Source: Microvelia longipes (lineage: Eukaryota; Arthropoda; Insecta; Hemiptera; Veliidae). Taken from it: a stretch of 64,000 bases of DNA. A program made the translations under genes and the position numbers. The stretch lies in NCBI GenBank assembly GCA_018340805.1, contig JACMZG010001908.1:45173787-45237786 (forward strand), in the 5' to 3' direction. Below the pieces are notes generated by a model. The model ran no database searches and was not told the DNA's origin. It was given only the letters and a program-made list of their open reading frames with translations. Of this stretch, positions 49,701-61,800 are shown piece by piece (the stretch's first letter is position 1; each line of letters starts with the position of its first letter).

Positions 49701-49980
49701 GCAAAAATGCCATATGAGTGCCATGGTGAGAGGTTGAGTCTTCCAATTCATGGAATCTGACAGATTCAATAAATTGAAATACTCAACATACCTAACACCC
49801 TCTGCGTACTCAAGTTCCGAATTTCGGAAACAAGATAATATCATTGTAAATTCCATATCGCAAAAATAATATCATTATTTTTAACAGAAACTGAAAAAGA
49901 CAAAAAGGGTTGTTTTGGACAAGCTGTAATTTTTCCAAGTTTTGTCTTACGATGATGGGTGTTTCCACTCTAATATTAGT
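46716..49980. other. Intergenic region between the two legumain genes, left part
   Basis: After the poly-A-like ATTAAA nothing clear is seen to about 47740. The interval 47740-49110 is noticeably less AT-rich and has several short frames (for example 48603-48803), but no domain, splice pattern or repeat end is recognised; a decayed transposon is possible. Near 47340-47375 the minus strand contains CCAGGTTTGAATCTTGG, a T-arm-like word without a tRNA body. Confidence 0.4.
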
Positions 49981-49984
49981 TCTC

Positions 49985-50690
49985 TTCTTGTTCTCATTAT
50001 TTTACCTCATATAAAATATATTTCTTTTGGTTAAAGTTTAAATATTTTTATTTCAAATTATATTACCAAATATTAATTCAAGTAATTTAATTTTTAAGTA
50101 TTTTTAAATATTGGTTAAATGTTTAAATATTTTTAATTTTATTACTTCTTGTTCTCATTATTTTACCTCATATAAAATATATTTCTTTTGGTTAAAGTTT
50201 AAATATTTTTATTTCAAATTATATTACCAAATATTAATTCAAGTAATTTAATTTTTAAGTATTTTAAATATTGGTTAAATGTTTAAATATTTTTAATTTT
50301 ATTACTTCTTGTTCTCATTATTTTACCTCGTATAAAATATATTTTTTTTTTGGTTAAAGTTTAAATATTTTTATTTCAAATTATATTACCAAATATTAAT
50401 TCAAGTAATTTAATTTTTAAGTATTTTTAAATATTGGTTAAATGTTTAAATATTTTTATTTTTATTACTTCTTGTTCTCATTATTTTACCTCGTATAAAA
50501 TATATTTTTTTTGGTTAAAGTTTAAATATTTTTATTTCAAATTATATTACCAAATATTAATTCAAGTAATTTAATTTTTAAGTATTTTTAAATATTGGTT
50601 AAATGTTTAAATATTTTTAATTTTATTACTTCTTGTTCTCATTATTTTACCTCGTATATAATATATTTCTTTTGGTTAATATTAAATATT
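49985..50690. repeat. 161-bp tandem repeat (about 4.5 units)
   Basis: The word CTTGTTCTCATTATTTTACC recurs at about 49987, 50148, 50308, 50471 and 50632, giving a period of 160-163 bp. Units are nearly identical apart from T-run lengths, indicating recent expansion. Almost entirely A and T, non-coding. Confidence 0.92.
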
Positions 50691-50802
50691 TTTAAAGTAC
50701 TGATCAACCCCGATCAGAACAGCAAAGTATTATCTCTTTTAGTTTATTATATTGTATTGCACTTGTTATAAAATGTAATAAACTTTACGAATGTATTAAC
50801 AT

Positions 50803-50934
50803 GTTCTCTTGGTGTTACTGTCTAAATAGCATTTAACAAGTAAATCCCGGAGTTGAAATGTTTTTTATTAAAAAAACATTTCAACTCCGGGATTTACTTG
50901 TTAAATGCTATTTAGACAGTAACACCAAGAGAAC
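50803..50934. repeat. Near-perfect hairpin with 64-bp arms
   Basis: GTTCTCTTGGTGTTACTG ... CAACTCCGGGATTTACTTGT pairs with its exact reverse complement; the arms 50803-50866 and 50871-50934 are separated by only about 4 bases. No mismatches were noticed. The ends do not resemble the other element families in the window. Confidence 0.9.
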
Positions 50935-51140
50935 GGAAATAAAATAAAACATTTCAAAACAATGGAATAAAGTAATCAAGATACCATCCAGATTGGGGAA
51001 CGCCAATAATAATAATGGATAAATCTTATAAATAAATATATTGGAAGAGAGAGAAAGAAAAATTTTAAAACATTGAAAAATTAAAACGGTTCTTTCGCGT
51101 CAGGTCTCTCTAGTGCTTCCAAATCAATCAAATGCTTCAT

Positions 51141-51389
51141 TTATGCGGGTTTAGTCTGTTTGCGAAAATTTTTATATTCCGCAACGCTACTGCAAGGTGT
51201 TTTAGGACGTCTAAAAAGATTGCATTGGTTGGGACTGCACCGCACGCAACGGTCAAGCGCTACCGGAGAATTGTGAATCCAACTATACTTTCTGGATGAA
51301 CCTCGTAACTGTATTCCTTCATAGTAAACATCACTCCTACTTCTAATATTAGAAGACGAAGACGAAGCAGACCAGAATAGTCTTGGCAA
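51141..51389 (-). CDS. Unassigned open frame, possible exon
   Basis: A minus-strand frame open for more than 80 codons, rich in Ser, Arg and Cys (VALDRCVRCSPNQCNLF). No ATG starts it; it would need to be an internal or terminal exon. It ends just before a region with no further signal. An inverted repeat with GATTTAGGTCTTCCGG words (51385-51465) abuts its upstream side. Family unknown; may be chance. Confidence 0.18.
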   Translation of the reverse strand: MPRLFWSASSSSSNIRSRSDVYYEGIQLRGSSRKYSWIHNSPVALDRCVRCSPNQCNLFRRPKTPCSSVAEYKNFRKQTKPA

Positions 51390-51468
51390 GAAGATTTAGG
51401 TCTTCCGGTGGTGACCGCGTCAATGCTAATAGCGGTAACCTCCGGAAGACCTAAATCTACCTTTTGCG
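51385..51468. repeat. Short inverted repeat related to the 59-bp satellite
   Basis: AGATTTAGGTCTTCCGG and CCGGAAGACCTAAATCT flank an inner part containing GGTGGTGACCGCGTCAAT, which matches the 59-bp satellite unit at 19.6-20.9 kb. Confidence 0.7.
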
Positions 51469-52432
51469 GAAGACCGCAAAAGTCTACGCAGTCTAGCCGT
51501 TGCATGATAATATTGTCCTGTAGTGTAGTAACTATTTAATAAAACAAATTATTATTAACGATTTAAAAAAATTTAAAATATATTTAAAAATTTGATATAT
51601 TGAAATTGTTCAATATATCACTTGAATAAGTCCATTTTAATAAAAGTTTAAAGTTAATTTAACCTACAAAGGAATCGTAACCAGCTCTAACAATGACACG
51701 GATGAGCTATCTGTATTGGAAAATCCCTCTTCTTTATATTCATATTATTTAGCTCGGAAAAGGAAAAACGTTGTGGAATCAGAATCAATATTGTAATAGA
51801 TACATCAGTTGAACAAGCAATTATTATACATTGGATCTATAATCTATTATAATGGTAACTGTTAATAAACAGGTACCATACTAAACAAAAAATGCAATTT
51901 AGCTTAAAACATAAATATAATTTTTTTTAACATAACTCTTCGATAATTATTTTATTTACTTGCATTATTATGAAGGTCTTAGAGAGTTATATTATTTACT
52001 AGTATTATTTTTTTAAGGACTGATTGAATCTTTTTAACTCTTAATTTTTTTATTGTGCCAAAGATATTTTATTGCGGTCTATACTTCCTATTTTATACTT
52101 TGATATGTTAGTTCTTAGCTTTTACAAACCTGGCAATTTGCCTAAACATGCTTTAATTGTTATTAGTGTTTGTTACCTAATATTTAATTTTTCTCAAACT
52201 TGTATCTTATTTTCATTTATTTTTTTAACTTTATAATGTCTACTTTAATTTTATTGTTTTTTTTTTCTTATTGTAATCTTTAATATTACAATTATGTGGA
52301 GCTTTAATCGGCCTTGGCCCCTTGTGTAAATTTAAAAAATACATAAATAAATAATAAGTAATAACCACGTGACAGAATATTACATTAGAGCAGAATATTA
52401 TAATATTACATGATCTATATTACAGATAAGCT
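51469..52432. other. Upstream region of legumain gene 2
   Basis: AT-rich. The sequence immediately before the start codon (TATTACAGATAAGCTATG) shows an acceptor AG followed by ATAAG, as in gene 1, so the first non-coding exon should be upstream, but I cannot place it. Confidence 0.4.
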
Positions 52433-55400
52433 ATGTTCTTGAGTTATTCCTTGTTGGGATTATTGTATATCGTGAGTGAGGCTAGAGCAGATAACTGGGC
52501 AGTATTAGTAGCTGGATCTAATGGATGGGGTAATTATAGACACCAGGCTGATATTTGCCACGCTTACCAGGTGAGTAAATCGCTCAGTTTCCAACAATAC
52601 TGTCCCAATCGAAGCTTATCATCTTTCTATCATCTCCTTATCATGTTCCCGCTCAGTTGATTTGAATATTTTAATTACTATCGATAATAATAAGGAAGAT
52701 ATAAATAAATTAAAAGTAAATAATTTAATTACCAACTACATTTAAAAATTAAGATTTAAAGGACTGTGAGTTTAATGAGGAAGGAATAATAATGAAGACA
52801 GCAGTCCTAGTTTTGTTAGTTTAATTTATTACATCAGAGCTTTCGCACAAGCGATGCTTGGCATCCTCAGTGAATCTAATAACAAGTAAACAAAACCATA
52901 AACCAATTACAAAAGAACAGAAATAAAAATATACATACTAAACAAGGCAATAACATTTCAAAACAAATGCAAGTAATATTAAAATAATCATAGCCCAAAC
53001 TTACAATAAGTAATATAGTTACACCACCACATATGTAAAACAACAGTTAATAGCATCAAAACCAAAAGTTAGTATTAAAAAAGTAAGTAAATCATAAAAA
53101 CATTACACCAATTAAGAAAAGAAATATTGTTATTAAAAACAAAAAAACAGCTGATATAAAAGGGATAGGATTCAACATAAGAAGTGGAGGGGAGAAAGGT
53201 GGTAATTATTTCAAATTTAAAATAATTTGATTGATAATTTTGATAAATAATTTGATAATTGTAAGTTTGGGCTATGATTATTTTAATATTACTTGCATTT
53301 GTTTTGAAATGTTATTGCCTTGTTTAGTATGTATATTTTTATTTCTGTTCTTTTGTAATTGGTTTATGGTTTTGTTTACTTGTTATTAGATTCACTGAGG
53401 ATGCCAAGCATCGCTTGTGTGAAAGCTCTGATGTAATAAATTAAACTAACAAAAACTAGGACTGCTGTCTTCATTATTATTCCTTCCTACATTTAAAAAA
53501 ATCAGGTGCGAGATGAAACTTTTCTTCGTCTTATTGGATTCCCTGATCTCATCCTTGAAATTTCGGACTAGCTTAGCTCGTCTGCAGTAAGTCTTCGAAC
53601 TCTTCGTCGCACACACACATACAGACAGACAGACCACTTGGTACCAACCCAATAGGCCGAATGCCTCTTGTTAATAATGACCTGTACTTTGTGAATTTTC
53701 AAGCTTAATAAGAAATTTATAAATAATATATATTATAGATAACGTACAAATTGTATTCATGAAGTACATAAGGTTGGTAAAATGAAACTCATCTCTACAA
53801 CATTGTCACGAGTGTTTTTCCATTAAGTATGACATTTGATGGCACACACTGTGAATATGCACAAATACATAATTGGTCTATTTGAGCCAACATCAACCAA
53901 AATATTGGAAATAATGGAGTAGAGGAGGAAATGGAGTGGAAGAAATATTGAAGTATAAACATACTATTAATTAACTTCTTTTATCAAGTATCGCGTTATC
54001 AGTATATAAAGTATAACGTTATCAGTATCAAATATTATACTGTTTTTCTTCTATACCTTAGAATAATACTATATATAGAAGGAGCACAGGACCGTAAACA
54101 CAATGTAATTCCACTGATAACACGAAAGCCGGTTGACTGGTGGACTTAAGTAGGGGTACCTCCGTAACAACAAATATGTGTCATAAATATCTATTAATGA
54201 ATAAAGGTCGTAAAGAACAAATATTATAACTTAAAAAACCTACTGAGTATTAAAAAAAACCGGTCTTAGATGGCAAAAGGGTGGCGGAATACAAGAGTCT
54301 ACATTTAGTTGAAGAGGACTACTTTTAATATAATTTTAATAAATACGTTAAATTATAATTTAAAATGCTTTAAATATTGTAATCCACCGATATTTATATT
54401 AGTATTTTATGAATAACCAATCATTAATTATTAATAATAGAACATAATAATTCAGAAACCGGAAGTATTGCCAACTTTTTTTTAGAAAATTGTATATTGT
54501 TAGGGTGGCAGCATTACTTAGGTGCACCAGTCAACCGGCTTTCGTGTTATCAGTAGTGCTCCTTCTATATATAGTATTATTCTAAGTTCTATACTAACTG
54601 TTACCTTCTTATACCTAACTGTTCACCTGTTAATACTATTCATTGGTGTAGTAATACTTCACTTGCAACAATTATTACTTTTCCTAGATTATTCCGTTGG
54701 TATATAGGAAGAATATTGAGTTCGCTATGAAACTCCGTAACCAAAATTTTACACCTATTTCAGGTCTTTTTTGAAACCTTCTGAGTAGTTATTTCAAAGT
54801 TGTATGTCTGTATGAGTGTGTATGCGTTTTTATTATGGCTTCTATTGTGTTTATGCAAAATAGTATAAACATTAATTAGGTCTAGTTGTGCTGTTGGAAA
54901 AAAAATATGACAAATGACAGCAAAAATGCTGAAAATTTAGATATGGTCTTATATAAACGCTGTATATAAGACCAACAAATGTGTATTTTACGTTTTTATA
55001 ACTTAAAATGGCATGTATAGTTTTTAAAATTGTTGAAAATCGACAAAATAATCCAATTGAATTAAATTTGGAACAAGAATATTTCTTCACATAATACACA
55101 AGAATACACATTTTTTTTCAATACGGTAAGTATAACTACCGTTTTTATTGGATCACTAATGTAATGGTGATCACTAATTTAATGGTGGATGGGTGTCAGA
55201 TAGAAATAAAACGCATATTTTTACTGTCCAAGAATGAGCGAAGCAAATCCGAAGACACACTTTAGTGATTTCCATATTGGTAGAACGGGCGTAGTCCAAA
55301 GTGGTAAGGACTTAGAATAATACTATATATAGAAGGAGCACAGGACCGTAAACACAATGTGATTCCGCTGAAAACACGAAAGCCGGTTGACTGGTGCACT

Positions 55401-55787
55401 TAAGTAATGCTGACAACCTGACAACAAAACATTGTTTTACTATATCCAAATCCTGTGATAATATAGCCCTGGCCAAACTTGTCTGTGTGTTTATTATTTT
55501 TTTAATATTTAAGTTTGGAGTACGAACTTGTCATATCCAAAATTTCTGGTACGATTCCGGTTTATGCTGTGTAACTAAAGCAGTTACTCAATTATCAAGC
55601 CCAACTCGTAACTCAGTTTTTCTGTATTTTTCAAAGGAGATGCGCATATTTTCCTGTTGGTTATACAATACTTTGCCTCTAAAAATGGCAGTGCACACCT
55701 TTAATTGCACTAGTTTAAAGCTATAAGTTAGTATTAATCTTTAGAGGTTTTAGCGAATTTCCTTTGAAAATATAAAAATTATGTATA

Positions 55788-55866
<79 letters not shown>

Positions 55867-58800
55867 TGTGTTAGCAGAACAGCTAAAATTTAGAGTTAAA
55901 TATCATTATCAGTAGTAGTTAGGATTTTATGTTAAAACCTCGGCCCTTGGAGAGTTTAAAATGTTATCCTTGTTTAAGCACCTACTTTCATTCAATGCAT
56001 CTCTACATAGTATTTTACACAATAATACACAGTATAATACAGTATTTACACGTAATTTCCATCATCAATTTAATCAATAGAAGTTACATTTATTCCAAAA
56101 AAAAAGCTTAATCAATTAACGCACTATGACATCTCATTGCTACACTATAATCTCTTCCGCTTCAACATACTACAATTACAACATTTTTACTAGAGTTTTC
56201 TAAATTTCTAACCTATAAGGGATTTTATACATGAAATGTAACTAAATCTAATTAAATATTAATTATTGTCACAACAACGTACAGAAAACGTAAATCATCA
56301 GTGCTCCAAAATTCGAATGCTTATAAATTGGATAAAAACATCTGATGACTTATAAAACAATTGGTTTCAGGTCCTTAAGGATAGAGGATTTTCAATGAAC
56401 AATGTCATCACTATGATGTACGACGACATCGCTTTTAATGTTAAGTAAGTTTACTTTTATGTTTACAATCAAATCATCCTACCACTGTAGGATGATCAAA
56501 TGTACCTTGTACACTGTTAACATGTACCTTGTACACTGTTACACATGTACCTTGTACACTGTTACACATGTACCTTGTACACTGTTACACATGTTCCTTG
56601 TACACTGTTACACATGTACCTTGTACACTGTTACACATGTACCTTGTACACTCTTACACATGTACCTTGTACACTGTTACACATGTGCCTTGTACACTGT
56701 TACACATGTACCTTGTACACTGTTAATACACTTAACATTGCAAGTGACCTCAGCCAAATTAGTCCCAGCTGTTGCTTATATATTTTGATACCTAAAGCTT
56801 TTTGCCACTTAAGGTCTTGCCTCTGCCTCGTAATAGAAGCAGTGTGAGACATGAGCTTTGGGACTGCTCGATGCCACTAGTTCCTAAAGTCTATCGTTTA
56901 GTTTAAAAATCTTGACAGGTCAGTTTAGATACTACTGATTCTTAAGAAAAAATCCCTGCAAGAAGGGAGCGAGAAAAAACGATGTTATCAAATCAGGTTA
57001 TTTCACCCGTATTTTCTGGACGATGTTTTTTACATTTCTTTGTGTAGTTTTATTTTAAAATATCATTTTAATATTAATTTAAAGGTAGTTTTCATAACGA
57101 TGTAATCAAAAAAAGAACCACAAACAAAGTGAACGATTGCCGGGAAGAAGGTTTTTTCCCTACAGTGTTTATTGTGTTAGGGATTTTTTTCTCTTTTTAA
57201 GTGTGAGGTTGGCAGCGGCTTCTCTGATTGGTCAATCCCCAAAATACTTATGACCTTGGGGATTTTTGAACTAAACGAGAGACTGTAGATTCTGGCTCAT
57301 TAACACTCTACATTATCTTGTGCTATCGTGTATTCGTGTTTATAACACATTGTCCGTGTCCGTAGAAGAAAAAGTTACGGCTAATAATTCACAAAATGAA
57401 AGACAAGTACTGAGATACTCTGGAAGTGCAATAATTTTTACTTTGATCTCATATTTTTTGCCATAATTAACTATAGGTTTTGTTTATTTTCAGTAACCCA
57501 ATGAAAGGGCAAATAATAAATGAACCTTACGGACCAAATGTGTACGAGAATGTTAAAATTGACTACAAGGCCAAGGTAACTATGACTTTCAAATAACATG
57601 AATTAGAATGTTGTAAGTTATAACACATAAGTTATAATATAAGTATCACAGATGATGTGTTTTCGTTTAAAACTCAGGTTTGTCAGGTTTAAAACTTCAG
57701 GCATTAAACTTGCCAGTAGTTTTTAATAACTATACATCGAGAGGGCTGACGCATGCATTTTCAGTTCTTATTGTTGCTCCTTCAAATAATTTTAAATAGA
57801 ACATTAAACTAAACCAAACTGTTGGGATCAGGTACGACATGGCATATGCTTAACGAAGAAAAATTCCCTTATTTTCTCGCACTACTCATTTCATTTGGTA
57901 AAGAAAATCTCTTTGAATTTGCCTAATTATCAAAATGGTAGAAGTAATTTTATGAATAATTTTTTATATAATTGCGTGATTTACAGGATGTGACACCACA
58001 AACTTTCCTTAATGTACTTAGAGGTAACGAAACGGCAATGAAACATTTAGGCACTGGAAGAGTTTTAAAAAGGTAAGAACTTAAGATTTTGAAGTCCGCT
58101 GGTACAAATCGGATTACTGAGGAAGTTCAAGTCCCTGATGTTCCATTTTCATAATCACATTATCATTATTGTAATGCATTGTCATGCGGGTTCCATGTAT
58201 ACATATTATTCAAGTTTGAATATTCAACAGACTAAAACAACCGGTTTAGTTGTAGGAAAGTACGGTTCATGCTTTGGTTTCCTTGTAGTTGATTTGGTTT
58301 TTATTTCAATGGCTTTAATTCAAATTACGTATTACGTCACTAGAGGTGTGGCGGTATTCTTTATCCAGTAGTTTGGACGGCGCCGCCATATTGGAGCCAC
58401 AAATTGGTATGATGCCGACTCATTTATAGAGACAAAACCCCTTGTTCTTAACTCGGCAGCACTAAATAATTTTGATTTTAGGTTATATGAGATTTCCCCA
58501 TAGAGTAAAGAACTTTAACAGATTTTCCTTTATTTAATCGCTCGTACGTGTGAAATAAAAATTAAATAACTTAAAAATAATTATTATAATATAATAAAAA
58601 TAATTATTAGTAATGCCTATAATATGTTGTAACATTACATTTTACATACATAAGTAATGTCAGTAACATGATATTACTTAGTATTACAACATGTAACAAA
58701 CATTAGTAATGTCTGTTGTTGTTTTACATTCTATGGCAATGCATAAACTTAATCTGTGTAAGCATAGAGATTTATACTAGAGGCGATATTAGCCTATCTA

Positions 58801-61800
58801 AAAGACATTGAGAAGCCTGAAACTAGGGCTCTCAGGGGCTCTGTGTAACCTCATTGAAACCTCCTTCAAGAGTAAGTGTAGGTTATAATTAACAAATTGA
58901 TTTCGGTTTCCCACACATTGTTTGTGTTTTGATTTGTTGAATAGTTTTTGTAATTTCGTACTGATTATTTGATTATATTTATATTCGAAGGTGGTCAGGT
59001 TACTTTTTCGATGTTTCAAAATTTAACCTATAGTAATAATAATATCTCTATGTGTGGAAGGTCATGTATTATAGTTGTAACTGTCAAATCTCTATGACGT
59101 CACGTCGACAAGTGCCATTAATTTTGGTATAGTTGGAACCGTACGATCTGCCACTAATTATGAGCGGGAACTTATCAATTTAATAGAACAGAGTGCGATA
59201 AATTTCTGGACTCTGATTGGTTCCCGCTAATAATTTGTGGCAGAACGTACTATTACCAACTAGACCGAAATTAATGGCACTAGTCGAGGTGACGTCAAAG
59301 AGATTTGACTGTTACGGTCATAAAACCCGAGGGCTGTCTTTCTTATTACTCTTAATTCCACAAATTTAATAATTTTTTTTGTTGAGAGATTTTAGAACTG
59401 TTTCTGTTTAACCAGAAACTAGGTCTGGCAAACAACTCGATTTCCCTCATATGTCAGGAGGAAGAGGGCTGCTTTTCACTTTATAGGAGAGTATGATGTA
59501 TATGGATGGTTAAGATTTCAACTTTTTGGATCTGGAACACTCCATGAGGAAGATCTTAGGATTCTACGGTGGTCTTACTAGGCTAGGTTTCTATCTTTGC
59601 AAAAAGATCAGGGAGATTTACCTGCCGATGTGAACTTCTGTAGCCTAGGATGGCTGGCTTGGCAAAAAGGGCTCGATGCGGCCTGTTTGCCTGGTCTAAT
59701 GCCTCCCCACCCTTGTTATTACTACTACTTACATTGTTCAATCAGACTGTCACGAGCTCAATAGCAAAATGTTATGTTACAGTGGGCCAGAAGATAACGT
59801 GTTCATATTCTTCGTAGATCACGGAGGTGTAGGTTTACTGTGTTTCCCAGATGACAACCTCTACGCAGATGATTTAGAACATACGCTGCAACAAATGTAT
59901 CAAAATAAACAATTTAAAAAGGTATATTGTTCTGCAAGTTATATGACTAACATTTTCGTGTTACATTTGGGATTCGGTACCAAGGACAAAGGCACAATAA
60001 TATACCACATTAATACGTTACTGGGGTATACTGGTATTTTATTGTATTAAAGGCTTTTACAGAAAAATTTTCTACTGGTATTAGATTAGGTCGCCATAAA
60101 AGTTTGTCTCTGATCTTCGCTACGGCTTAACTAATGTAGGAATAACTTGGTACAAAATAGTAACAGTCTCAGTGAGAAAACATGCCTGACTAGGTTTGAG
60201 TTGTTTTTAATAATTATAGTGATGATAAAGGTTTGTTTAAATTCGAAACAATGTGTTTCGTTTTTAGCTTCGATTCTAGCTCATGACAAAATTGTTTGTT
60301 TTTCCAGCTTTTGTTCTTTGTTGACGCCTGCGAGTCTGGATCTATGTTCAACGATCTATTAAAGGACAATGAAAATAGTAAGTCTAATTTTTAGCATACA
60401 CAATCTAAAAAAATCTAAAAGTACCCAAAAAATAGTTTTTTACAGCATCTACTTTATATGAATGTATAAGCACTGTAGTTGACGCTTGCATGTGAACTCC
60501 AAGAGACATAGACTGGAAAAAGAAGACTTGGAATTTTACACTTAAGGATAAGTGTTACTAAAACCTTTGCAAACACTTCCGGATATACCCGTCCACTACG
60601 TCTTTGGCGGAAAACTATAAGGAGTGAAGGAATTATTACGATTTTTGGGGTTACACACACACGCTTTGTGGTACACTAAGCCGACTAAGAATAAGAAGAA
60701 CAAAAACTAATGCGTATTTCTGTACGGTTATAGTCACTTTGACATAAATGGATGACAGCGGACAGAGCGGATTAATTCGTACTTCCTTGCGTACACACAC
60801 TAAAAGCCAAATATATCTTGAGTTACTCCATACAATATTCCATACTAAAAACTAAAAACGTTACATCCCATAAATTTGGTCAAGATGGTTTCCATGAAAA
60901 TTAATTTTTATTACAAATTACTTAAACCTTATTATGCTTAAACCTTATTACTTAGTAGGTAGCAAGGCGTCACACACATTACACGTAATGTCTACGTGTT
61001 GAAATAAAGTAGCGAAAAACTGTTAATATTACTTTTCTTCATTTTGATGTGTCATCATCAAAGCTTCCAGCGTGTTTTTGCTTGCAAGAGACTTCAAATG
61101 AAAATAGACTCTAGTGCTATCCAGAAAATACATTATATGACGTCACTGGGGAAATTTCTAATTTTATAAAATTTGGAAAAAATAATTGTATCGTTTTGAA
61201 ATTTCACCTGTCTGTCTGTTTATATAAACCTATAAACCTTGAAAATGTATTACCGTGAATGTATGTTATTAAATTATAACCTTTCCTCTTCGCAAGCGCC
61301 TCCTTGCCTCCTAACAATATGTCGTGCTAACCAGTCAACTTTTTTATTCTCAAACTTGCCCGTGTTTTTATAAAGATCAAGTGTATTTTAAGTTACGTTG
61401 ATAAAGCTCAGTTAGTAAGAGCATCTGGTCACCATGGCCCTGAAAGTTGACAAAACTAAATAGTTTGAGAGAATTTTCACAAAGAAAATACGCTTTATTG
61501 TTTAAAATACATAATTATCGTCATGGGTATACAAGAAAAACAAATATGTTAGCCAAACGTGTATATTTCAGTTCTAGCCTTGACTGGGGCAGCTCGTGAC
61601 GAGTCATCAAAAGGTTGTTATTGTGGCAATCCTCAGTTACCCGTGTGCCTCGGTGACGTATTTGGAGTCACGTGGGCCCAACATATGGATAAGGTAATAT
61701 AAACAGATGTAATGTAAATTATGACTCTCTCATTTCATTTTACTGTATTTTTTTGACCCCGTAAGCGACAAGTTAGACTTAATAGCCTCTTGAAAACTGA

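Noticed and set aside
56438..56847. Overlapping plus-strand frames with VPCTLLHM and LVHCYTC repeats
   Set aside because: Translation of a 23-bp minisatellite in intron 2 of legumain gene 2 in several phases; the unit simply lacks stops.
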